Origin: Atopsyche davidsoni
Lineage: Eukaryota; Arthropoda; Insecta; Trichoptera; Hydrobiosidae
NCBI GenBank assembly: GCA_022113835.1
Contig: JAILWY010000001.1
Location: 16,856,501-16,920,500 of the forward strand
Direction: 5' to 3'
Length of the DNA: 64,000 nucleotides
The translations under genes were made by a program, and so were the position numbers. The stretch's first letter is position 1, and each line of letters begins with the position of its first letter. A model generated the notes under the pieces. It ran no database searches and was not told where the DNA came from. It saw only the letters and a program-made list of their open reading frames with translations. Of the stretch, positions 12,139 to 21,458 are shown one piece after another.

Positions 12139-12422
12139 TTTGGCAAATTTATTGGACGTTGGTACTCACAGTTTCTGCAACCACCATGTATTCCCGTTAG
12201 AACGCTGCGTATCGGCGTTTGCAAATCTCGTCTCGTACCTATAAAATACCGGTTTTAGCACAAATATAGCGATAATTGGGAAAAGGAATAATAGGAATAA
12301 ACCCTTCGTTGATATTGTAGATGCGTCTTGGTCCGGTTGATTCTGTGGAGCGTAGGTCCACGTGTTATCCGGTAGACGTTTTGATCCGGTAATTTGATGA
12401 TTATCCGGTAATTTGCTTGATC

Positions 12423-12440
12423 ATCCGATTCGTAGGACCA
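12423..12440 (-). other. tRNA primer binding site
   Basis: On the - strand TGGTCCTACGAATCGGAT directly follows the ACA end of the 5' LTR. TGG complements the CCA end of a tRNA. I cannot name the tRNA species from memory. Confidence 0.7.
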
Positions 12441-12844
12441 TGTCAAGCCTCCATCGGGATTTTAGATATCCTTTCGGCCTGTTGTTCCGTGGATGTCCCT
12501 GGATGGAAGATGCCGTGTGCTTGGTTCCCCTCGTGTCGTGGATGATATAGGGGATGAATTCAAAAACACTTTGTTGCTTTATATCACTGTATTATGTTGA
12601 ACTTTTACACACTTTTTTCCTTAATGTGACTCGTCTCGCAGTTGAAGGTGTGATTTTATTATAATATAGATATTTGAATTCTCTTGATACTACATGTTTG
12701 CGCATCAAGGGTCGAACAACGAGAGAGCCCCCCAAGCTGGGATGCAGGGATGCAGGGTTGAATCACTCGTTCGCCCTCTAGCGAGAGAGTCACATTTTAC
12801 AATTTCTAATGATTTTAAAGAGATGGCGTTCACATGCATAAACA
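12441..12844 (-). repeat. 5' LTR of the BEL/Pao element
   Basis: 404 bp, the same sequence as 6422-6825 as far as the eye can tell. For the - strand element this copy holds the promoter. Confidence 0.95.
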
Positions 12845-12967
12845 GTATTTTAAAAATAATCGATGGACTGGTTCACTTGTTCCCTCCACGACAAAAACAC
12901 GGCGCGGCCGACCGAAAGCATGCGGCTGTCGAAATTAAGCATCCCGCAATCGGCTGAAATCACTTAA

Positions 12968-13138
12968 GGCCTCTACACACGTCGCAATACATCGTGCAAC
13001 CGACTTGCAGCTAGCCAATAGCGCTTATATTGCCTTGTTTGCTTAGGCAAAACCATAAAAAACACCCAAAAATAAAGGGACCCTATTGGCTAGCTGCAAG
13101 TCGGTTGCACGATTTGTCGTGACGAGTGTAGACGAGCC
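12968..13138. repeat. Hairpin MITE copy A (GGCCTCTACAC family)
   Basis: The left arm GGCCTCTACACACGTCGCAA, followed by ATCGTGCAACCGACTTGC and AGCTAGCCAATAGCG, is mirrored by GCTAGCTGCAAGTCGG, TTGCACGATTTGTCG and GTGTAGACGAGCC. The arms are about 65-70 bp around an AT-rich loop. Relatives lie at 16420, 16503, 18279 and 57033. It encodes nothing. Confidence 0.85.
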
Positions 13139-13203
13139 ACGACGCGTTCGACTAAAGGTATGCTGCGATAGAGAAAAAGGATCCGGCAATCGTCTGTCTG
13201 AAG

Positions 13204-15435
13204 CGGGCCTGGCCAACCCGCGGCCCGCGAGACCATTTTTCCTGGCCCGCCTTGAACATTTTTCGGGCCTGCGAGATTCATCACACTTTTCAAAAATATA
13301 TTTATTATATGGCCAAAGTAATTAAAACCAATATATTGTACTTCAACAACATATTTAAACAACAAGGTAATAACTCCTCATAAATCCAAAATGACTTATA
13401 ATTTATCAATTAAAAAATAGATATTTTTAATATCTCTCTTATTTTTAGTGTGATTGCAGAGAAAAGAAAAATAGTAGACGAAAATAGAAATTATAGCGAG
13501 AAATGTAAAGAAAAGTACTTCTTCATAGTTCAAAATACAAAAATACTGTGTTTTTGCCGAGAGGACGTTGATATAGTTAAGGAATATAATGTTAAGAGGC
13601 TTTCAGAAACAAAACATAAGTATTATTTAAAGTTCGATACAGAAGTGAAACAATCGAAGCTCAAGGAGTTTAAATTGCAATTAAAGGCTCGAAAAAAAAT
13701 TGTTTGTTGTAGCATTGCAGCAATCCTCCAATATTGTAAAGGAGAGCTATTTTATTTAATTTGTGATTGCAAATAAAATAAAAACATTTTCGGATGACGA
13801 ATTTGTGAAAGAATGTTTGGAAGCTGTTGTGAAGGATGTTTTGTCTTATAAAAATAAACTGTTTTCGTAGGTAAGCCTATATAGGCAAGCAGTGTGTAGT
13901 CAAATTAATGATATTTCAAATGAAATTATCTTAAAACTGCGCGACAGAATTCTGGATTTCAGACACAGAAATTTCAGACTCAGCTCAGCTTGTAGAGTTC
14001 CTTAGTGGAGTAAATGAATCATTTCAAGTAACCGAAGATGTTAAAATTAATAAGTTTAAAAGGTACAACAGGAAAATATGTTTTACAAGCTATTAAAAAT
14101 TGTTTATGCGAAAACAACTTGGATTAAGAAATACTTTCTGGAATATCAACTGATGGAGGACCTGCTATGATAGGTGAAGAAAAGGGAGCTATAAAATTAC
14201 TAATAGATAAAATAGAATCCAACAAAATACTAAAAATCGTTTCAAAAGAGAGGGTTTAATTATAATCCACTGTTTGATTCATCAACAAAATTTATGTGCC
14301 CAAGTATTATCGATGGATTGTGTTATCCAAGTAGTTATAAAAACAGTGAATTACATTCGTTCACATGCACTTCCGCATCGACAATTAAAGGAGTTCCTGA
14401 AAGAATTCAATTCTGAATATGGTGACGTTGTATACTTCAGTCAAGTCAAGTGGTTAATTCGTGGAAGATGTTTACAGCGGTTTTATAAGTTACGAGAAGA
14501 AATTGAATTGTTTATGAATGATAAGCAAAGACCTGTACCAGAATTAAGAAATAATGAGTGGTTATAGGATTGTGCTTTTAAGTGGATATTGTCAGATATT
14601 GTTGGAAAATTTAATTAATTAAATATATCATTGCAAGGAAAAGATAACCTTATAATCGTTACATTTAATCACACAAAGCGTTTCAGAAGAAATTGTTGTT
14701 ATTCGAATCGCAATTGAAAAGTAATAACTCAAATTAATCATGTAACAATTACATTTAATATGCAAAAGAAATAAGAAAACTTACAGCTGTTTTTGAAAGC
14801 TGGTCCAGTAATTTAGAGTTAGACAAATACAACAAAAAATTTGAAATACATATATTCATCTCCCTTTCATATTGGAATCGAGTCGGCCCCAGAATATCTA
14901 CAAATAGAACCGGTTGACTTAATATTGAATTTAAACATATTTATGAAACATCAGAATCAAAAAGAAATTTTTATAACACTTACGTCATAAAAGAGAAATT
15001 TTTCAATCTGAGAAATCTGGCACAAAAAGTTTTGTGCACGCTTTTGGTTCAACTTACACCTGCAAATCGTTTTTTTTTTCGAAAATGAAATTGACCAAAC
15101 ACAAAACACGCTTAAACATAACAAATACACAAATTGAGTTCGATTTGCAAAACCTAAGTGAAAGAGTGGAGAAAAAATTTTTGTACTAGTAAGATAAATA
15201 TTTTTACATGATTTCATGTTTATTCATTTATATTTTTATAGTTGATTTTTAGTGTGATATATTTATTTACAGTGTACGTTTCTGATCTATGTTCACATGT
15301 AAGAATAATAACAAACACAATAATAATAACTCATTATGTGTATCTAAATCTAATGCGGGGATATATAATTTTATATGCAGAGTTATAATCCTTTACCAAA
15401 GTGGCCCGTGAGGTCATTTGGGTTGGCTACCCCTG
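13204..15435 (+). mobile_element. Decayed hAT transposon (ZBED/GTF2IRD2 type)
   Basis: The termini CGGGCCTGGCCAACC (left) and CAGGGGTAGCCAACC (right end, read inward) are imperfect inverted repeats of the CAGGGGTNGCCAACC type. The 8-bp target duplications are GTCTGAAG (13196-13203) and GTCTAAAG (15436-15443), with one mismatch, fitting an old hAT insertion. Transposase remnants lie inside. Confidence 0.85.
13450..14660 (+). pseudogene. hAT transposase remnant, GTF2IRD2/ZBED-like
   Basis: The first piece (13450-13776) has the BED-like N-terminal pattern: a KYFF segment, a degenerate Cys pair around CFCREDV, then KEYNVKRLSETKHKYY. Later fragments in shifted frames read EFVKECLEAVVKDVL near 13800, and 14274-14567 reads HQQNLCAQVLSMDCV, NYIRSHALPHRQLKEFL, EYGDVVYFSQVKWL and RGRCLQRFYKLREEI. 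This order and these motifs match hAT-derived GTF2I-repeat/FAM200-like transposases. Several stops and frameshifts break it, so no product is expected. Confidence 0.8.
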
Positions 15436-15591
15436 GTCTAAAGCCACGACGCGATCGAGTAAACATATAATGAATGAAATCCTTCAAGCATATTGTAAAC
15501 CATAAAAATAAGAATATATATTGTTCAACAGTTATAAAATATTATCAATGTGACAACATTATTTCGCCAGTAGTAAAATAGTGCAATTTTC

Positions 15592-15808
15592 TTGATAATG
15601 ATTAAGTACATTTTTTCAATTATTGAAAATTGATTAAAGGAACTCTTAGAAAAATATCATCGTGATTTGTGTGGGATGTGAACCCACATCCCCAAGCTTA
15701 CATGGCCGGTGCATTCGGTTACATCCCACACAAATCACGATGATATTTTTCTAAGAGTTCCTTTAATCAATTTTCAATAATTGAAAAAATGTACTTAATC
15801 ATTATCAA
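15592..15808. repeat. Perfect 88-bp palindrome with tRNA-like loop
   Basis: 15592-15679 is the exact reverse complement of 15721-15808, separated by 41 nt. The junction region read on the - strand contains GGTTCACATCC, one mismatch from a tRNA B-box, preceded by ACCGGCCATGTAAGCTTGGG. It looks like a foldback element built around a tRNA-derived core. A fold-back assembly artefact is the alternative. Confidence 0.85.
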
Positions 15809-16419
15809 TCAATAAAATCTGTACAGGCAAAATCGTACTTCCTGTGAGACGGTCTTCACAAAAAATCAATAATAATGCAATTTTCTTTGATTTTTTTGCA
15901 ACAACTTGCATGCTTTTTTTATTTTTATTATGGGAATGATGAGAAATTGAGAGTTGATACGCAGTCGTGTCTTTCCATGTGGTAATATTTACTAAAAGTG
16001 ATCTACACTGGATTTCAATTCTGAGCATTAAATTATAAACACTGCAATAATACAAAAATGCTTCAAAATAATATTTGGTCATTTTTAAAAAAAAGTACAT
16101 TTCACAAAGCCGTTGGTGTATGGTACTACGTTTGTTATACAACAGTTTTTTTTAAATTATTTTCATGGGTGAAGTCGAATTGTTAAATTGTAAAAATATT
16201 CTCAGTAATAAATTTACAGTGGAGCAGTGGAGCAGTGGAGCAGACAAAATATACATATCTACTTTTTGGACCCTTTAACAAATGAAATAATACTCTAAAA
16301 ATTAACTCAGCCTATTTATGCACTCAAACCGCAGTAAAAAATCATACTGTGGATTAGATTCAATATAAGGTTGCTCGTGGCAGCAGGACGCTCGAGTGAC
16401 ACCAATGATCAAATATAAA
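15809..16419. other. AT-rich intergenic stretch
   Basis: No gene seen. A short triple repeat of TGGAGCAG lies near 16219-16243. Confidence 0.5.
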
Positions 16420-16722
16420 GGCCTCTACACACGTTGCGACACGACATGCGACCGATTTGCCGATCAGCTTTATTTTGAGTGTTTTGTAGTTTTGCCTCAA
16501 TGCACCTCTACACACGTAGCAACAAATCGCGCCACCAACTTGGAGCTAGCCAATAGCGTCCTAAATTTTAAGCAAATCCATAAAAAAAACACCAAAAATA
16601 AAGGAACGCTATTGGCTAGCTACAAGTTGGTGGCGCGATTAGTTGCTACGTGTAAATAACGAAACGTAGGACGCTATTGGCCAATTGCAAATCGGTCGCA
16701 TGTCGTGTCGCGGCGTGTGTTT
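16420..16722. repeat. Hairpin MITE copy B, outer element
   Basis: The left arm GGCCTCTACACACGTTGCGA, then CACGACATGCGACCGATTTG, is mirrored by CAAATCGGTCGCATGTCGTG and TCGCGGCGTGTGT at the right. The arms are split by another member of the family at 16503-16655. The right terminus has lost its AGAGGCC. Confidence 0.8.
16503..16655. repeat. Hairpin MITE copy B, nested inner element
   Basis: CACCTCTACACACGTAGCAA, then CAAATCGCGCCACCAACTTG, is mirrored by CAAGTTGGTGGCGCGATTAG and TTGCTACGTGTA. It is a complete hairpin inserted in the loop of the outer copy. Confidence 0.8.
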
Positions 16723-17820
16723 TGTCAAAAGAGTGGGTACGACGCATTACATCCTGCGAGTTCCTGAGTACCTGCACATACCTATGAACATACCTATGTA
16801 CCTGAATATCATTAGCTGATCCATAAAATACGGAATACTGTTCAAAAAGAGATGTTATGCTACTTATATCCTTTTTTTACGTAACGAATATATATATTTA
16901 TCATATTTATTTTTATTTGTGGGGTCGCTTCATCCCTAATATTAACATTTCCCGTATCCTAACATTATTTACATCTTAATTTAGAGCTAAGTAAAAAAAC
17001 ATATCAGAGAAAATTTTGGAAATATGTAAACCATCAAATTGAGGGGATAATATACGAATTTTCTAACATAATATCTATGCGTGATATGTCTCGACACAAG
17101 GACTGCAGCCTTGAAAGCAGACCAGGCCGCGAGGAGGCGAGGAGGCGAGGAGGCGAGGAGGCCAGGGGGAGCGGGACCGCGGCATGTCAATCTTTGAAAC
17201 TCGAGACTGTACAATTTAATTTCAAAAAACTACAATAAAAGATCTGCTGAATATATCTTTTCAGAATTGTGATTAAAAGATAGTGAGAAATCTACCGGCG
17301 AATTATAACAATAATTTTACATTTCGGTCCAATCGAGTATGTTGTACTCCGCTCACTAGCGGCCCGAGTTACATGCGGTAGACGAGAATTATAAGCCCAA
17401 TACCTTTTACTAATAAATCGGTAACAATTAAAAACGTTTATTCAAATATTTATTCATTCGTCAAAATTTCAAACCGATATTTTTTCAGATATTACAAAAC
17501 AGATTGAAAAAAATAGCTAACACAAGACGGTCAGGCTCCTTTACGCGCCGACCCGCGTGGCCGAAACGACGCCAATCGATTTGATAATAAAACCAACATT
17601 TACTTGCACACAAAAAGGAGAACATGAAAGTCTCGTAAATAACAATTTAAAACGCTTCGATGTCGTAGACTACTCGTATATAAAAGTCAACTGAAAAATT
17701 GATTCAATTTCATCAGGTTTGCGCGCAATAGTTTCATAACGGCATTCAATGATAAGTACGTAACTGAGCGTGTCGCAGAGAGCCGGCGTGGCCGGGGGAC
17801 GTGTCGCGACACCCGCCCTG
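16723..17820. other. Intergenic stretch with short GAGG repeats
   Basis: No recognisable gene. 17130-17165 carries four copies of a GAGGCGAG-type unit. The rest is AT-rich and featureless to me. Confidence 0.5.
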
Positions 17821-17823
17821 CGC

Positions 17824-17963
17824 CTTGCCCCGCCTCGCCTCGCCTCGCCTCGCCTCGCCTCGCCCCGCCTCGCCTCGCCCCGCCTCGCCTCGCCCCGCCT
17901 CGCCTCGCCTCGCCTCGCCCCGCCTCGCCTCGCCTCGCCTCGCCCCGCCTCGCCCCGCCTCGA
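17824..17963. repeat. CGCCT pentanucleotide array
   Basis: About 28 copies of CGCCT/CGCCC, read as GGCGA on the other strand. They generate Arg/Ala/Pro-rich or Gly-rich open frames on both strands that are not genes. Confidence 0.9.
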
Positions 17964-18278
17964 TACACGATTGCGTATTGTAACATAAACATACCGTATT
18001 CCAACCGATATACGAGGCGAATAAATCTAATGAAAAGTATTATACTTAAGTATCGAATAAAAGTATTGAATCTTAAAAAATAATACATAATAGGGAAGAT
18101 ATGAGTATTTGCATGATGCGGGTCAACACACAGCGAGCGTGCTCACCTTCGATCGTCATGCAAACGTGTTCACGTGTATGGAACCATTTCATTCTCTTTG
18201 ATGTGTTTTCACCGTAGCTTTATGAAGAAATGCTGGACAAATTTAGTTAAAAGGATGTGGCATCTCGTTGGAAGTTAA

Positions 18279-18425
18279 GACCTCTACACCCGTAGCAACA
18301 AATCGTGGCACCGACTTGCAGCTAGCCAATAGCGTCCCTTTGTTATGGGTGTTTTTTTATGGTTTTGCAACGCAGTGTAGGACGCTATAGCCCAGCTGCA
18401 AGTCGGAAGCACGATTTGTTGCTTT
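18279..18425. repeat. Hairpin MITE copy C
   Basis: GACCTCTACACCCGTAGCAA, then CACCGACTTGCAGCTAGCC, is mirrored by CAGCTGCAAGTCGGAAGCAC and GATTTGTTGC, with a TTTTTTTATGG loop as in the other copies. The right terminus is eroded. Confidence 0.75.
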
Positions 18426-18857
18426 TACTGCCAACAATGACTACCCGTTACGTGTACTATCTAACTGTGACCGTCTCAAGCTCGTGCGCGGAAGCCTCGA
18501 GTAGTTTAATTACGAAATACCAGACCATTGAGTTAATAAAACGACACTATGCAAAACAATAACCCAAAAAAACAAAGTTTCAAACTCACTGCTCGAGTCC
18601 AGGAGGCGGACGAACGTGATGCATATCACAAAACGTAATAGGAACGGTCCCCTACACAAGACCAAATATTCTAAAAGATAAAAGAAACCGTGTTTCTAAA
18701 TTTACAAATTATATTTTAAAACACCGCGCAAAAAGTATCTAGGAAAAATTGCCATTAAGTCATCACAAAAAAACCTTCAAATTAGATTTTCTACTCAATT
18801 ACTATCGACAGTGACGCAATGGTGCAACTCCACGGGCCGCGCGCTACGCTCGGCCGG

Positions 18858-19193
18858 CGGGGCACGGGCCGGGCACGGGGCGGGCACGGGCTGGGCACGG
18901 GGCGGGCACGGGGCGGGCACGGGGCGGGCACGGGCTGGGTACGGGCTGGGCACGGGGCGGGCACGGGCCGGGCACGGGGCGGGCACGGGGCGGGCACGGG
19001 CCGGGCACGGGGCGGGCACGGGGCGGGCACGGGGCGGGCACGGGGCGGGCACGGGGCGGGCACGGGGCGGGCACGGGGCGGGCACGGGGCGGGCACGGGG
19101 CGGGCACGGGGCGGGCACGGGGCGGGCACGGGGCGGGCACGGGGCGGGCACGGGGCGGGCACGGGGCGGGCACGGGGCGGGCACGGGGCGGGC
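18858..19193. repeat. 11-bp GC-rich minisatellite
   Basis: About 30 copies of GGGCACGGGGC. Early copies vary (GGGCCGGGCAC, GGGCTGGGCAC) and later ones are homogeneous. A period of 11 bp gives a 33-bp coding period, so five long open frames overlap here. None is a plausible gene. Confidence 0.95.
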
Positions 19194-19410
19194 ATGGGAA
19201 GCCACCCCGAAGCGTCGAGCCCGACCACCGAGCTCGCCCACTGAAGCGCCTCAGCACCGATCGCTTTCACCTGCTTAAAAATAATGGGAATGGAATTGGC
19301 TCACGAATTACGCCATGTGCAAACTGCCATTAATTACTTGATAGATTTCACAAATTAATTAATATTTTGGTGTCTTCCATGCATTATCGCAATATTATGA
19401 TATCTATCTA
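19194..19410. other. Spacer between minisatellite and Helitron
   Basis: Short unique flank ending in ATCT tetramers where the Helitron begins. No gene seen. Confidence 0.5.
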
Positions 19411-20647
19411 TCTATATATATAAAACACAAACTCAAAAACCGGCGGTTATTTGGCTGCGCTAATCATTAAAACCATCGAACCGATGTGCCCCAAACCGGT
19501 TTCATTTGAAAGCCAAAAATACTGAGGTGGTTTGAGGCCACTAAAATTTAACAATTGATAGTCAAATTCAGTTTATTTAATTAAGTAGATGTTCAACATT
19601 TCCCATACAAAAGTTTCAACATTTTGACATTTCAAAAAAGGAACTAACATTTTCGCGTATATGCAGGCTGCCAACAATAAAACACTGATCTTGATGTAAG
19701 TATGAAGTTGTATAATGCAGGCCTGCCACAACAACAAAAAAACAACACAGAACTGTCAGAACTGTCAGATCTTTTCATCACATTTACGTACAGTCCTGCT
19801 TGGTCGTAAATCAAAGATTTGTTATCGCCTGGTCACTCATCACATCACAGACATGATCTGTGTTTTCAAACAAAAACTCATGGATCTCACGATAAAAAAT
19901 CATATGTACGGCGAAGTGCGATGCTGGGTGTATTCGATTGAATGGCAAAAACGAGGTTTACCGCTCGCTCATAGTCTAATTTGGCTGAAAGAAAAAATTG
20001 TTCCAACTCAAATCGATAGTGTTATATCTGCTGAACTACCGAATCAACATGAAGATCCGATACTTTCGGACGTTGTTTGTAAGAACACGATTCACGGCCC
20101 ATGCGGAGCATTGAATATGAATTCGCCTTTCATAAAATACGGCAAATGCACGAAAAGATATCCACGCGATTTGATTAATGAAACTGAAACTGGTGAGGAT
20201 GGATATCCGAAATACAGACGACGAAAGCCAGAAGATGGAGGATTCACCACCAACATTAAATTAAGAGACGTTGATATTAATATTGACAGCAAATGGATTG
20301 TTCCATACAGTCCAATACTGTCAAAAACATTTTAAACATATATCAATGTGGATACTGCAACTCCGTGAAATCCATTAAGTACATATGCAAATATGTTAAC
20401 ATGGCAGTGTTCGAGCTTTCAAATCGAAACAATGAAATCACTCAATTTCAGATGGGTCAGATCGCCGAAAAATCTTTATGTTTACACACCTACCAAAAAA
20501 ACTCACTACATTGTTTATCCGCTAGCATTAAGATAAAAAAATTAATAAATTAAAAAAAATCCTATTTTTTTCCTTTTTTTTCGAACAAATAAAAAAAGTA
20601 TTTTATTTCTTTATTTAGCGTAGTAGCACGCGCCGGGTTTCTGCTAG
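19411..20647 (+). mobile_element. Truncated Helitron (family 1, copy 1)
   Basis: Begins TCTATATATATAAAACAC after an A and ends in a GC-rich hairpin region followed by CTAG and a T, as Helitrons do. The interior has a helicase-like N-terminal (Rep-region) fragment. Copy 2 (44690-46958) shares both ends and the interior. Large internal deletions remove most of Rep/helicase. Confidence 0.85.
19850..20335 (+). pseudogene. Helitron helicase-like N domain fragment
   Basis: Reads WVYSIEWQKRGLPLAHSLIW, then SAELPNQHEDPILSDVV, KNTIHGPCGALNMNSPF and GKCTKRYPRDLINETETGED. The WQKRGLPHAH-type block and the later CMxxGKCTKxYPK-type block are hallmarks of the Helitron-like N domain of Rep-helicases. The conserved His pair is reduced to one (LPLAH). 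The frame stops at 20335 and the helicase is deleted. The displaced tail EKSLCLHTYQKNS survives near 20460. Confidence 0.8.
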
Positions 20648-21458
20648 TATTTTAATATAATTGCATGATACAGTTTAAATTTAAAAAAAATATGAAATCG
20701 AATCTTTCAAATATCGCTCAGTATTGCTCATTGTTGCTCTTATTCACAAAGAGAATTCCAAAATCGTTACAAATTTAGTTTATTTTATCCCAGTATCCTT
20801 ATCCTCCATCTAGGACGTGATAAAAATGGGGAACTGCTGTGTGTAAGTAAAATACAGCGCAGTTTTTCAGAACGCCAGAGACGGAGAAAAGCGCCGTCGG
20901 TTAGGTAAGAATAACCTTTCTCCGTCCTCGGCTGCTCCACATTTCATTCCGTATTGTCACCGCAAGCATTGAGAAATCGCAACCACACGGATGCAACAAT
21001 AATACCCACCATAACATATTTTTTCTCAATTCCGTGCAATCGAATTTTGTGACACATTAAATTAAACTAAAACGATTTACCGGAGAGAGTGACGCAACCC
21101 AAAGACGCCGCCGGAGAGACTGCGAAATCTACAATAATAAAAATGAGCGCTCAGTTGAATCGATCATTACTCAGAGTTAATAGCCAGCGAGAAAGGTACT
21201 GCTTCTGCTACTGCTCGACGGCCCCGGCAATACCTGTTGAATTCTGTGCAGTGAAGGTGATACTTAAATCCTAGTGATTTTGATATAATTTCAACGGCTA
21301 TTTTTCGGCGATTGCTGATTTTTTTTAAATCTTCCAACGGGTTAACGAATAAATTTTCCTTAACTTTTTAAAAGTAGTATAAATTTCTTTCCCACGGAAT
21401 TACGGAAATAAACGAATAATTTTTGTTCTGTCACTGAATAATTACGCCCGCCTTCCAG
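20648..21458 (+). other. Upstream region of the second DUF4779-like gene
   Basis: No coding exon. A strong donor TTAG|GTAAGA ends at 20904, and the start codon at 21459 is immediately preceded by CCTTCCAG, an acceptor. A 5' untranslated exon ending at 20904 spliced onto the first coding exon is plausible but inferred. A hairpin (GACGGAGAAAAG with CTTTCTCCGTC) spans that donor. Confidence 0.4.

Larger units (their letters stand above)
6422..12844 (-). mobile_element. Full-length BEL/Pao LTR retrotransposon
   Basis: A 6423-bp element in reverse orientation. Two 404-bp direct repeats (6422-6825, 12441-12844) begin TGT and end ACA on the + strand, and I see no difference between them by eye. It is flanked on both sides by GTATT (6417-6421 and 12845-12849), a 5-bp target duplication typical of the superfamily. 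A primer binding site, a purine tract and an uninterrupted gag-pol frame lie between the LTRs. No envelope frame is seen. Apparent LTR identity plus an intact ORF imply a recent insertion that may still be competent to move. Confidence 0.96.

Noticed and set aside
15660..15740. Functional tRNA gene
   Set aside because: Only a B-box-like segment and partial stem are present; no proper acceptor stem, D-arm or anticodon loop, and the region is a palindrome centre.
17687..18088. Arg/Gly/Glu-rich and Pro/Ser/Leu-rich frames
   Set aside because: Explained by the CGCCT array.
18791..19278. Several long overlapping open frames of Pro/Ala/Arg or Gly/Arg/His repeats on both strands
   Set aside because: They all arise from the 11-bp array; a period not divisible by 3 with no stops opens every frame.
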